Positions 21,195-32,581 of a DNA stretch of 64,000 bases are shown in pieces. The notes under the pieces are model-generated. The model was given only the letters and a program-made list of their open reading frames with translations, did not search any database and was not told the origin of the DNA. The stretch comes from Vandiemenella viatica (lineage: Eukaryota; Arthropoda; Insecta; Orthoptera; Morabidae): the NCBI GenBank assembly GCA_031002005.1, contig JARYHS010011408.1, forward strand, positions 221,815,473 to 221,879,472, in the 5' to 3' direction. Every line of letters starts with the position of its first letter. Positions within the stretch are counted from its first letter, which is position 1. The position numbers and the translations under genes were made by a program.

Positions 21195-22190
21195 TCATGT
21201 GGAAATTACTCATGCAGAGGCGGCGCTCCACTTCAACTCTAATTTAGCTATCACTAAGGTCAAATTATTGGCCTGTAATTTTTAACTCTATTGGTCACCA
21301 TTCCTTAATGGATTTTTTATATTTTTTTTTTAATTACAGCTTTACGCCTTGTCGACAACTAAGGTCATTAGAGGCGGGATGGGACTGGGGACAAGGAATG
21401 GGAAGGAATTTGGCCATGCCCTCTTTGAAGGAAGCCTCCCAGCATTCGCCTGGAGTGATTTGGGGAAACCACGGAAAACACAAATCTGAAAGCCTGGACG
21501 GGGATTCGAACCCGTGTCCTCCCGAATGCGAGGCCAGAACGTTAACCGTTCTCCCACCACGCTTGGTTTCCTTAATGGACTGATGCTACTATCACACCAG
21601 TCCTCTATTCCTCTAGTCTCTAGATTTAAATTATTTTCAACTTCTTAATGCTTTTTTATCTTTCTTAGTTCCTTCATAACACAAAAATTTTAAATTTGTA
21701 AGTCAGATTTACTTGTGTGGACAAGCTCCGCATCTGATTTAGACCATCCTGATCCTGAATCATAGTTTCTAATGGCCTCATAAAAATAGTTACCTAATAT
21801 CTCCATCTTTTTCAATTCCTAAGTTACTTCTTCTCCAACTATGCATCATTGTCATAATACCCTCCCTTCTCCTCAGTTTTCAAACAGTGCGATAGAAATT
21901 TCTAGATGTATCGTTCAGTGGTCCCTCTGCATCCATAATATTCTGCATAAACTGTTCTTTAGCTTCCCCCTTTACTCCCATCGATTCTTAGTATAGTTGT
22001 TCTACTGCCTTGCTATCTCTTAACTCTGTTGTGTTCTCTTCAAACCAGCCATTTTTGCTTCCTAAAGTCCCTATAATAGTATGTACCTTCCATACTTTTA
22101 TTTATTTTCTCTTTGGGAATAAACATTTTTCTCCCATTCATATAATCTCTTTGAACTGTTCCAACCGACTCTATTGTAATTGTTTATTCA
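21195..22190 (-). pseudogene. LINE B relic, 5' part, antisense
   Basis: Minus-strand sequence similar to 48760-49200 and 50497-50575 of the LINE B copy near 49 kb, for instance TAGAAATTTCTAGATGTATC at about 21894. Interrupted by the SINE at 21313-21567. No open frame. Confidence 0.55.
21313..21567 (-). mobile_element. tRNA-headed SINE, family 1
   Basis: On the minus strand it has GGTTCGAATCCCCGTCC (B box), the CAAATCACTCCAGGCGAATG block and an A-rich tail. It is flanked by a perfect 12-bp target duplication, TTCCTTAATGGA, at 21301-21312 and 21568-21579. Same family as 10996, 25530 and 52584. It sits inside a LINE B relic. Confidence 0.92.
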
Positions 22191-22194
22191 TTTA

Positions 22195-23480
22195 ATTGTG
22201 ATAGAGCATACGCTCTGGTTGAAATTTCCCTCCAAGCCCATTTTTCCCCTGTCCCTGCATCTGCCTATTTTTGCACAATACAGATTTCAGCATTATATCG
22301 TTTTAGCTTTTTGGCAAATTATTCATCAGTCTTCTTGTTTATTTATTCCAATCCCTGACTCCCTTACCTACAAAAGAAAATCTCACACCCTTGTGCCTAA
22401 AATCGAGTGCCAGCTTGTGTTCGTGGTTGTTTTTTTCCTTCCATGCACCTTTCCTAATTCTTCCACCAATGTCTTTTAATGACTTATCACCAATAATATA
22501 TGGCTTATAGGCTCCCACGACCCTCTTAACCCTCCTCCTGTCTTCAAATGAATCCCATTCTAGTTCCTTTGCATATTACTTATTGGCTGTATTCTGCAGT
22601 AATTTCGAGAGAGAAAGCTAGCAGCCCTTCTCTGCACCCCCTCCAATTCATGTATTTAATACTTAAAATGTGAGTCCCATACTGCAGCACCATACTCACG
22701 CAATGGTCTGACCAAACTTTAGTAACCAAACTTCCTTACTTCCCCGGTACTTCCCCTCATCACTCTCTCCAATAAGTGAAGAATTTTGAAACCTTTTCCT
22801 TCTACCTATCCAATGTGTTCTGCCTAGTTGGGTTTGTTACCAAATTTTATGCCAAGATATTTACATTTCAAATTCTTTCCCCACCTTATAATCATGATCA
22901 ACTTGTAATTTTTTATCTGTGTACCTAATAAGGTGACTTCTTTACATTTATCTTCATTCTATGTTGACCTGCCCAGCTAGATATCCTGCCCAAATCACCC
23001 TGCAGCTGTTCACAGTTGTCTACTGTTTTGATCCTATTATATAGCATTGTGTCATCTGCAAACAACCTTACACCTGATCTAAACCATCCTTCGACATACT
23101 GAACCTTCTCCTGAAATCCCTTTTCAGTTCTGAAATAGGGACTTTTTTTTATAACTGTACCTATTACCACCTTCAGTTGTTGCATGGTTTACTGAACCCT
23201 CTAATAAACCATCAGAACTGCTTCTTGATGACTCATTCCTTCAGTTACTTGAGACCCCACAAATTTATCATCAGGCTTTCTTAGGAATATATCCAACGTT
23301 TTGTATTCTGTTCTACCACTTGTGTGCAGCCTCCTTCCCTTAGTAAGGTATTTACAAATTTCTGTTTCCTTGTGTTAGTAATCTTATTTCCATTGCAGAG
23401 GACAATTCCTACTAATAACTACACTTTCCAAAGATACTAACTAGTCATAGTTACTCTTGCTTCACTAGAGAGTTTCTCCA
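22195..23480 (-). pseudogene. LINE B (CR1/L2-like) copy, antisense
   Basis: A further antisense copy. Minus-strand frame 22925-23185 reads RLFADDTMLYNRIKTVDNCE, containing the FADD catalytic box, followed by LQGDLGRISSWAGQHRMKIN. The 3' end lies at about 22195 (GATAGAGCATACGCTCTGG on the plus strand). The frame is broken in several places. Confidence 0.78.
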
Positions 23481-23927
23481 GTCATGTAATGAAATGATTC
23501 TAGTGGAGGCACTTCCAATTGTGCTAGTTAATTTTTTTACTCGTGCAACACATTACTGGAATTTTTCTACTGAATTTCTTGGCACTACAGAACTTACACG
23601 CTTGATCCATTTACAAGGACAATGTGTTTGTGTTTTTTTGTATTCTTTAGTGGTATTATTATGGAATCTACCCCACAAAACTGTAATCTCTACTTCTTCT
23701 AATATTAATATTTTGTTAATGTATTTGCAATCATTGTCTTTCACAAAATTCACTCATTGTAACTTTACTTAGCTCATTTCTTATTCTTGTTTCATCAGTA
23801 TGTCTGCTTACTGAGTATCTCACCAAAACCTCTACTCTAATTACTTAATTTCACTTTTTATGTTTAAACATTTTCACTGAAATATCGATTTCCAAACGTA
23901 TACAGATGCATGCATCTCACCATCGGC

Positions 23928-24122
23928 TATATATAAGCTTGTGAGCGAGAGTGTATCCCCACTACTACAGGAAAATGTAACAGTCAAGAATGCTCCAGAA
24001 GATTCTGGACTTGTGTTTTTGGTTTCTGGAACATTCTAGTAACGTAACATTCCACAACATTTTTTGAACTTTCTAGAAAATTCTGTTTGGTACATCTGGT
24101 TCTAGAAAATTAAGGAAAATTC
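23928..24122 (-). promoter_or_regulatory. Phased heat-shock-element-like cluster with TATA box
   Basis: GAA and TTC triplets alternate every 5 bp in four groups. 23988-24010 has three perfect units among five. 24024-24036 has three (TTCTGGAACATTC). 24066-24083 has four (GAACTTTCTAGAAAATTC). 24100-24122 has four among five. HSF trimers bind such nGAAn arrays. A TATA-like CTATATATAAGC lies at 23928-23939. On the minus strand the array would sit upstream of it, as in a heat-shock promoter. No gene is recognised downstream, and a chance or transposon origin is possible. Confidence 0.4.
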
Positions 24123-24359
24123 TAGCCAGTTTTGTCCTCTTTGGCACTCTATTCCCTGCTGCTTCACAAAATTCCCATAAGAAGTCCACCAGTGGTAAGC
24201 CCTCATTTGATACCCATAACTCCAAACCCAACTTCTGCAGTTCCAAACCAAAACCTTTTTCACAGATGGGGGATTGAGGGCTACCATACCATATAACCCC
24301 CATGGGGCTGCAAGGGTTGGTTGCAGACTTATGGTGGCACATAAAGACAAACCACGCTT

Positions 24360-25518
24360 ACTTTATTACGTATATTGATTTCAAAGTTGATACTTCGAGC
24401 AGACAGTAATTCCCAATATCCCAATAAGTACTACTGGTTTTGCAACCAAATAATTTTAATGAGTGGCTCCTAAATTTTCTCCAGTAGCGGAAAAGCAACG
24501 GAATCACTGGATTCAGAAAAGGAAGCTATCAAGTTTCTTATACCATATATAATATATTCATCACATTTTTATAGTTACTATGCTTAATAGCTCACTGGGA
24601 ATATTCTTGATTAATACAAGCAGAGCTTTACATCACTCAACAAACATGGTTTACATGACAGGTTTATCTCACAATGGTAAAATATCACTGGAAAGCAGCT
24701 GAGTAAAAAGATATGCAGGGGTTGCCATCTGTCTGTGAACTGTTTAAGTACTGTTCTGTGTGGTGAGTGTTATTTTATATATGAAGTGTGTGGTTAAAGG
24801 GGCAAAGGTACGGGAACAGTGTACTATTCACCTAGACAGCTTGAAAACTATTTAAACCATGATAGCTCTTATAATAGATCTGCAATTTTAACTTGAACCC
24901 ATTGCAGCAGAGTGTATATGCAGGTAAGAAATGAACTAAATATAAAAATTTCTAATATTATTATGCTAATGATTTCATACTAAAGGGTGGACTCTGAAGG
25001 TAACAGATGCAAGTTAAACACTGTAACAAATTTTTTGCCACATGTAAAATTAACATAGTAATTGGACCAATTATTGCTAAGTAGTTCTTGGAGCTTAAAT
25101 TCATGTGAAACCTACCATGATAAATCACCTGTAAGGAATCCTTGCAATGTTAATAATGAAGAATTATAAAGATAGTTACATTGCCTGCCTGGTAACATGA
25201 CTGAAAATTACAGAAAGTACTGTAACATAAAGGCAATACCAAGCACTTCCATTCCACAACACAAAAATAATATATCAGCAACTGCGAGAGGAATAAAAGT
25301 GCACAAAAAATACAGGTGCTTTAGACACTTGCCACACATTCCTAGTCACTAATTAATAGCAGTCAGCAGGTGCTGAATCATCAACACCATACACATAATA
25401 AAGCTTTTCTACATTTCTTCCTCCTGTAGACATGTTTTACTCACTTCATGCCAATTTTATTCAATTTCTCCCTATTTTTTGTCATAATGTACCCAAATGT
25501 ATTTTCAGAATTAATCTG
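24360..25518. other. Unassigned AT-rich intronic stretch
   Basis: No gene, inverted repeat or known transposon seen. Lies in the presumed intron of the DRC7-like gene. Confidence 0.35.
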
Positions 25519-25529
25519 ATTCCTTTCCA

Positions 25530-25747
25530 ACTGAGCACGATGGATGAGTGGAAACACTCTGGCCTCACAATTGGGAGGACATGGGTTCGAATCCCTGGCC
25601 AGGTATTTTACATGGTGAATGCCAGTATGCTTCTTTCAAAAGACCATGACCAAATTCCTTCCCGTTCCTTGTCCACAGTCCATTCCCACCTCTAATGACC
25701 TTGATTTTGATAAAGTGTAAAACCATAAGCAAAAAAATGAAGATATA
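25530..25747 (+). mobile_element. tRNA-headed SINE, family 1
   Basis: Contains GGGTTCGAATCCCTGGCC (B box) and the body blocks GACCATGACCAAATTCC and CTAATGACCTTGATTTTG. A perfect 11-bp duplication ATTCCTTTCCA flanks it (25519-25529 and 25748-25758). Part of the central body is missing relative to the copies at 10996 and 21313. Confidence 0.9.
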
Positions 25748-26112
25748 ATTCCTTTCCAGTATATTCACTTGCATGTCACTCAGCAGATGGCTGAGCATGT
25801 TTTAAAAATGCTCCATTACTGGTCTTGGGAATAAAAAAAAAAGGGAGTTCAAATTTTGGCACTGACATTCTAGTCATCTTGATTATTTCTTAAATAGTTT
25901 TCCATAGCTACTTAGGTGAATACTGGTTTGGTACGCATTCTCCGTCATACAATCTGCAAATTACACATTCATAATTTCATTAAAAAACATTAGTAAAATG
26001 TGGCAACACAAACTGCCATCCCATAGTTTATACCACCTTTGATAATATCAAAGATTAAACAACATTGAAAAAAGAAATATTCTATCACTTTTTTACTAAT
26101 TAAAGCACTTGC

Positions 26113-26325
26113 CTGGTAACATGTGCTAAGATCTGGCTTAAATGTTAGATGTTCACCTCTTTCTGAAAGAGGCGGTTTTATGAATTCCCGTGTAGCTCCT
26201 GTAATTTGGTTGAGTCCATGAAAGTACAGAATACGTACAAGATTTTCAGACACTGAAAAAACTCTCTCTGCAACATCTTCACTTGGAGCTTTTTTAGGAT
26301 TACGATAATATTTTTCTGTTATTTT
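26113..26325 (-). CDS. DRC7: Host gene exon, DRC7-like (second exon seen)
   Basis: A 213-bp exon of 71 codons in phase 0. The acceptor is a strong polypyrimidine tract ending TTTTTTTAG; the donor is CAG followed by GCAAGT, a GC-type splice site. It encodes KITEKYYRNPKKAPSEDVAE, then RVFSVSENLVRILYFHGLNQ, then a TREFIKPP segment. The pattern of a charged repeat domain with AERVF and TxxREFIKP resembles DRC7 of the ciliary nexin-dynein regulatory complex. The reading frame joins exactly to the exons at 53971 and 16829. Splice signals and coding quality set it apart from the surrounding transposon debris. Confidence 0.8.
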
Positions 26326-27400
26326 CTAAAAAAAGAAAAAATCAGTTACAATTTAAACCATGTCCTATTTGATAAAATAGAGCATAAAAAACATTAAATC
26401 TAAGTAATAATCACTTGTTTCCCAATCTACCATTCTCAGACGCTTATTGCCTGCTGAACAGTTTAATCAGATTCTCAGAAAACTAGCAGTCTTCCTGTGA
26501 TAGACATAACCTGAGAAGCCTACATCTGCAAATGATGTCATTCTACCACTTTACCTTTCACCACTAAAATTGTAACTAGAGGTAATGTAAACATTAAATA
26601 GGATGAAACAAGCTACTAACTCTCATTACCAACTAAAGTGTTGAACTATATCAGCATTATTTTATCCTGAGGGCTTTTATCGACAAAAGTTATTAAAAAA
26701 AACAAACAAAATCCATAAACCATAAACCCTTTCTACCCCAATTCCTTCATTCCCTTCCCTTAAGACATAATTAACTTAATTCCCTAATCTCTCTTTTAAG
26801 AACTATCACAGGTACTGCTTGAGAGTAAGGAACAATTTGTCTCCAGCATTGTTCTCATATCATTACTTAAGTTAGTCATTCCAATGAACTCCATTTTATC
26901 CTAAAATTAGTCACAAGCTGCACACAGAAATCACCAATTTTAAATTTTTAGGACCACCTACCTAAACTTAATACAGTAGACTGCAATGACTTAAATCCTA
27001 CCACTTGAATTATATCTTGAGTTATGTGGCTTAGTGCAGGCATGCCATTTGCCAAGTAAATAGTTTCATTCTGTCACAGTTATGGTCGTGGTTATGTCAC
27101 TATACTTACTGTGAACACCTAAAGTTTCTGCACACTCAATAGTTTCGGATTGTGCACTCAATAGTTTCGGATTCTTTCTCTGACGGCTGCCGACTCACAT
27201 TAAGTTGATAAATGAAATGAAAAATGCACTTTATTTTAAACATATTCATTTAATAGTACAAAATGGCTCCAACTCCCAACCTTTATGAAAGTTCATTATC
27301 GGTACTTCGATCCTTTACGATTACAGGTTATGTCTCTGATAAATTTAGACTGAAAGCACGCACTCTTCTCATTCATTCATCAACATGCTAATTAGTCCTT
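26326..27400. other. Unassigned intronic stretch
   Basis: AT-rich, no recognised element. A short direct duplication (CACTCAATAGTTTCGGATT twice) occurs at about 27133-27173. Confidence 0.35.
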
Positions 27401-27409
27401 AGACCTTAC

Positions 27410-27644
27410 TAGTGGCGGATCCAGGATTTTGGTTTGACGAGGGCTTGAGCAGATTTCATTTGGGGGGGGGGGGAGTGTTTGAGTCGGGTAAGGGTAAGCT
27501 TTATAGTCATGCCACCCTTAAAAGATCAGTAGACCTAAAAAAAGTCTCCAAATCTAAAAACTTACGATGTCAGGGCTGAACCTAAATACTTTTGGGAGGG
27601 AGGGGCTTGAGCCCCATAGCCCCCCCTCCCTGGATCTGCCACTG
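27410..27644. mobile_element. hAT-like MITE
   Basis: About 235 bp with terminal inverted repeats TAGTGGCGGATCCAGG and CCTGGATCTGCCACTG, G- and C-runs inside, and no coding capacity. Flanks GACCTTAC and GACCATAT match at six of eight positions, consistent with a worn 8-bp hAT duplication. Confidence 0.75.
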
Positions 27645-27652
27645 GACCATAT

Positions 27653-28711
27653 CTACGGCTCGCCATGAAAGTAATTCATAAACATTCTGCAAATACTGTT
27701 TTCATTACTTAAGTTCCTTTATTTCACAAAAGAAATCACCTTCCTCGAGATTAATTCTTCATCAGAATGCCTGAGCACAAATATGCGATCTCATTGACTT
27801 AGCGGACTGTTCACTTTCACAACAGACTCAACTACTACATGACCTGAGGCAGACTGGCCACCCGGAACCCTAGGTGCGTCTTTTTCCCAAGAGCACCATG
27901 CTCCCAAATTGGGGTTTACACCCCGGAGCCCATGGACCTGGTGGATGCTGACATCACTAGACAACCACCAGTATTTCAATATTTACAACCCATGCTTTAA
28001 AACTGGGCTCTACCTTCCTGAGCCATCTGACTTTGCAGATACTGATGTTACAAGACAACCATGCCAACTGCCACTATTTAAAATCTTTACCAAATTGAAT
28101 TAACTTCTCAAATTATCTTTCAAAGTAATGGGGAAATTCTACTAACCCATTTGAATTTGACGTAACTAGTGGGCAAGGTCAAAAGCAGGATTAGCTTGAA
28201 GGTGGGGTAAAAACAAGTAAACTTAATAAAAATGCTTGTAGAAAATGAAAAAAAATAAACACTCAACTAATTTATTTAAGCACTAGTCTGCAAGGAAACT
28301 GGCTAAATTTCATCAAAATTTCTTTTCCAAATTTATTTTGCAGTGAGTGTTAAGTCTGATGAAAATGCATGAGTTCATACAACCACCAACTCGTCAGAGT
28401 ACTCATCCCCTCTGACCATGACCAAATGTGCTATTGGTCAGTTTCAAAAATTAAATTTTAGAAGTTGGAATTTTTATTTTCATATATTTTTCGCTTGACT
28501 ACATGAGACAAGTGCCTGACTCTGGCTATGCCCCTTCTAATGGATCACTCAAAACATAGATTACTGGTGTGCGTATTGTTTTATGTATCACCACAGCCAT
28601 CTTCACACTATCTCAATAAGTTATGGATTTATTTTCACTAGATTTATATGTTTGTTTTTATAATTCTTAAAATCTGAGGTCCTCTGAAGCCACATTGACT
28701 GCTTTCACCAT

Positions 28712-28712
<1 letters not shown>
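27653..28712. other. Unassigned intronic stretch
   Basis: A moderately GC-rich patch at 27790-28080 has two loosely similar segments ending in CAAGACAACC or CTAGACAACC. I recognise no element; it may be a SINE or MITE of unknown family. Confidence 0.3.

Positions 28713-28771
<59 letters not shown>
28713..28771. repeat. Compound GT/GA microsatellite
   Basis: An uninterrupted GT run passes directly into a GA run of similar length. Confidence 0.97.
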
Positions 28772-28773
<2 letters not shown>

Positions 28774-29770
28774 TTAAGCAAAAATAAAAAAAATAAAAAA
28801 CTTTAAGGTAAGCATTTGTGTGTTCTTGAGTTATTATCCAAATGTATTTCTATATAGGAATCTATATACGAAGAGAGTTCCTGCACAGATGATGTTCTCT
28901 ACTGAGGCAAGACTGGAGGAGATGTAATATTAAACAGAATGAATCTAGAGAAATTACTGGTATTTCCTGATATTTGTCTCAGCTATATATTGATGCACTG
29001 TCTTGAGAAGTGAAGTAATAATACCGATGGTGAATGCAACAGAATTACAATGAGTAAGAGATTAAGGTCAAATCTTGGTGAACAAGGGATGTGATACCCT
29101 TGTGAGAAGAGAGAGAGTTGGGATTTAGAGAGAAGTATTTAAGATGAACTATTGACAGGCAGTTTAAGTTTGGGAGATAAGATTTGGGGCAGTAGACTAG
29201 TAAAGGTCCAATTCTTAGCATATTTCAAAGGTGTCAAATTACTCAATAAGCTATGAATTCCTTCAATTTCACTTTGAAATCAGATACATCCATCAAGAAG
29301 TATCTGTGCCACTGCAGAAACATAACAATACATCCTCTGATCTGAACCAAAATCTTATACACACATATTACTCTGATTTTCTGGCAAGACAATTCCTTCC
29401 TTTGCAGCAAACCATAAAGTGTAACCTGTATTGTGCTTTCACCCACATTGGATATAACTTTCACACTGTAAGACATGTGATCTGAGTTATTTGCTGGCAG
29501 AGGCCTTATTATCGATCAGCTGACCTTCACTGTGAACAGACAAAAAAGGCATTCACTGAAGATACTGACCATTCTGTTATTGAATGTGTCACACCACATA
29601 AAGTCAATTTCTTTGTTTCAGTTCCTCTGAGTTCATGGGATCTGGCCTACTCATACAGCAGCCTGTTCATATTTGTGTCTATAGTTCTCCTTCCCTCTCT
29701 CCTTTCCTGGGTAACCCAGAATCCTTCATTTAGCCTCCTTTTTCCATAACCCAACTTAAACATTCACTTA
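28772..29770. other. Unassigned intronic stretch
   Basis: AT-rich; the frames at 29231-29485 on both strands have no motif and are likely chance. Confidence 0.3.
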
Positions 29771-29774
29771 CTAT

Positions 29775-29930
29775 ACTACTTACTGGCCTGGTAGCCAAAT
29801 GCTTAAGACACTTGCTCCCAAAATTCTGAGTCCTGGATTCAAATCCCTGGTTCAGATTCTGTATTAAATTGTAAGCCCAGCAATGATGAAGGTGGAATAC
29901 ACAGCAAATCAAAATTCTTTCTGACCAGCT
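29775..29930 (+). mobile_element. SINE-like element with tRNA-like head
   Basis: GGCCTGGTAGCCAAATGCTT and CTGGATTCAAATCCCTGG resemble tRNA A and B boxes, followed by a short body. No target duplication was found. A third SINE family or a worn member of family 2. Confidence 0.5.
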
Positions 29931-29934
29931 TGTA

Positions 29935-30689
29935 AGATGAAACTATACTTACTATATTATATATTCTTATAATTTTTCAGATAATATTTCAATATTTGAC
30001 AAAATGACTAACGATAGGGAAAGCAAAACCATCACTCATCAAAGTTGAAGGCAGGAAGGCTGTGATGAGCACCCAAACACAATTGTGCAATGTTTTGGTT
30101 TTAATCTTTGTTCATGCAGAGAGAGATGGGCCATTTGGCAAGGGAGGTATGAACACACCAAGATCTACTACATGGATGGCTTAGCTTTGGGGGTACAGGA
30201 TGGTGGTGCTAGGGCTGGATGGTTAAAATACTGTGAAGTAAAATATCAATTACTTTTTAAAAAATAATTCACTTTTATTTTGCATATATTTTTCAGGCCA
30301 TCCTCTGTTCTTCTTTGCCCAATTTTGTTCCCAGTTTGAATCAGCCCCTTCGTTCCCTGTTGTCACTCATCTCTAATTGCCACACTGCAAATAAAGATTA
30401 GTAACAATATAAGCACAAAATATTTACATGTAAAAATTCTCAAAATTTGTTTATTTATTATTTGCATGTTCTTGCTTCATCTGTACCAAGCAATGATTTC
30501 TTTCTCACCACTTATTTAAGCATAATAATTATGAAGATGAAAAGTGTTTTTGGATAACATGAAAATGAAGAAGAATTGGGAAAGTATGGAAATGGATTGA
30601 TAATGGAATGGATTGATAATGGAATCGATTAAGGCATGAAGATAATTATCAAGAACAGCTAGCTTATTAGGTTCACAGATAAAAAACTG
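29935..30689. other. Unassigned stretch with a small repeat fragment
   Basis: At 30030-30130 the text CATCAAAGTTGAAGGCAGGA resembles an arm of the foldback element at 63590-63910. Otherwise no gene or element is seen. Confidence 0.3.
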
Positions 30690-31435
30690 TTTATAGAGTG
30701 GGGAGAGAATTGCTTGTTCAAGGCTTGAGTGTAAATAAGTTGGCTTAACCTTTAATTATAAACCCAACAGGGTGGGAGGTAGGAAAAGGTTACAGAATCC
30801 TTCATATAACAGAGAGAGCGATGAGAGGATGTACCAGAGAAGTTAAGGAATTGGGCTACAAAACTTTAGTCAGCCCATTGCTTGGATATGGTGGTTTGGA
30901 CCCACATTTTGGCTATCAAATAAAGGAGTTGGTGGATGTGCAAAGGACAGCAGCTAGATTTGTTTGTAGAAATTACTGCTGGACCCACTCAGTAGCTGAT
31001 ATGATGAAGCTGCTGGATTGGGAGTCAATTGAAGAAAGGAGGAGGGTGAAGAGAGTGCTGGGAGTGTACTAGATGTATGTTGTTGGTGATGGGGCTTTGA
31101 AGGATATTGGTCGAAGAATTGGGAGTAGTACATGGAAGGGAAAAGACGACTATGAGCACAAGCTAGCACTCGATTTTATGCGTATGGTAGTGGAAAACTT
31201 TTATTTTGTGGGTAAGGGTATCAGGGATTGGAATAAGTTACCAAGGGAAGTGATGAATAACTTACCCAAAATGCTGAACAAATTTAAAAATAAAATTTGT
31301 AACCCACAAACATAGATGGGGGAGGAATTTAACACTGAAAGTATATAGGATAATTCTTTTAAAAATGCTATGAAATATGTAATTAGATGATTAGGTTACT
31401 TGCCACCAGAGTGTGCACTCCATCACAATTTAATT
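30690..31435 (+). pseudogene. LINE B (CR1/L2-like) 3' portion
   Basis: A plus-strand copy with two long frames: GCTREVKELGYKTLVSPLL, DPHFGYQIKELVDVQRTAAR and LLDWESIEERRRVKRVLGVY up to a stop at 31071, then GDGALKDIGRRIGSSTWKGK and IRDWNKLPREVMNNLPKML. It ends at the family 3' signature GTGTGCACTCCATCACAATT. One stop separates the two frames, so it is among the least damaged copies. The 5' part is absent. Confidence 0.82.
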
Positions 31436-31729
31436 TAATTCAAGTCTGTGTCTTTGACAATAGTTGGTGCATGAATTGCAGGGTTCTTTTGTTGTTCTTA
31501 AATATACATCTGTTCTGTGTATTCTCTGGAATTCATTATCATCGATTTATCACAACATTCTTGAGAGTGTCCAACAAAGCAGTAGATGTGTTACTTAGTG
31601 AAACATGGAGAAAAGTTAATTTTGAGTTCTAATAATGCACTACATTTTGCATGGAAACATGATTAAAGTAAGGAAGAGAAGCTGAGAAAGTAATTATGTG
31701 GACTCAGATCCATCATATCATATGGTATA

Positions 31730-32575
31730 AGAGTGGTTAACAGAGTTTTATTGTTGCAATTCAATCATAGATGATGCCGAGTACTCAGGATGACTGGATG
31801 ACATCAAAACTGAAGAAATAATGGACAAAACACACAATGTTGTTCTGGAAGACCGAAGAGTGAAGAAAATATGTGGGATAGATCAGTTGACACGAAAGGG
31901 TAAATCATGTTTTACTTGAACATATGTGTTTGAGAAAGCTCTCAGCAAGATGGGGGGCTGCAAATGCTGGCAGTTGAAAACCATCTGAATTTGGTGACCA
32001 TTTCACAAAAGTGTTTGAACATGTTCAAGTGCAATTGAGATGAGTTACTGTGGTGTTACATCACAGTTGATGAAATATGGAGCCATTACTTTCAACATGA
32101 GACCAAACAGTGAATTTTGTGTTATAAAAATCCTCCAAAGTAGACAAAAATAGTTCCATCAGCAGGAAACATCATGGTGATCATTTTCTTAAATTTGTGA
32201 GGAGTGACCTTCATCAGTTTCCTAGAAAAGGTAAAATTATCACAGGTTCATATTACGCTGCATTGCTAGATTAATTTCATTAGGAATTGTTGAAGAAATT
32301 GCCCCATTTTTCAAGGGAAAAGATTTTCTTTGATCAGGACAACATGGCTGCACACAAGTCAGCTATTGCAATAGCTAAATTCTTAGAATTACACTATGTA
32401 CCACTGCTCATCTATCCTATTTTCCAGAATTGGCCCAGAGTGACTTCTTTTTCTTCAGTAACCAGAGGACCTGCACATTACAGTAGGACATTATGAGAAA
32501 AACAAAAACGTATATTTTGAAGATTTTGAAAAGTCCATCTTCCATGACACCAATAATTTTAATTCTTGTTTCACG
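31730..32575 (+). pseudogene. Mariner (DD34D-like) transposase relic
   Basis: A broken transposase readable in pieces: ETKQ, IVPSAGNIMVIIFLNL, LLKKLPHFSREKIFFDQDNM (the second catalytic Asp in FDQDN) and AAHKSAIAIAKFLELHYVPL. Block order and spacing fit mariner transposases, although the third Asp region is altered. Stops and shifts are frequent. I found no inverted repeats, so the limits are approximate. Confidence 0.7.
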
Positions 32576-32581
32576 ATTTGT

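Noticed and set aside
28713..28771. CRISPR-like or satellite array
   Set aside because: A simple GT/GA microsatellite; no spacer-repeat structure occurs anywhere in the window.
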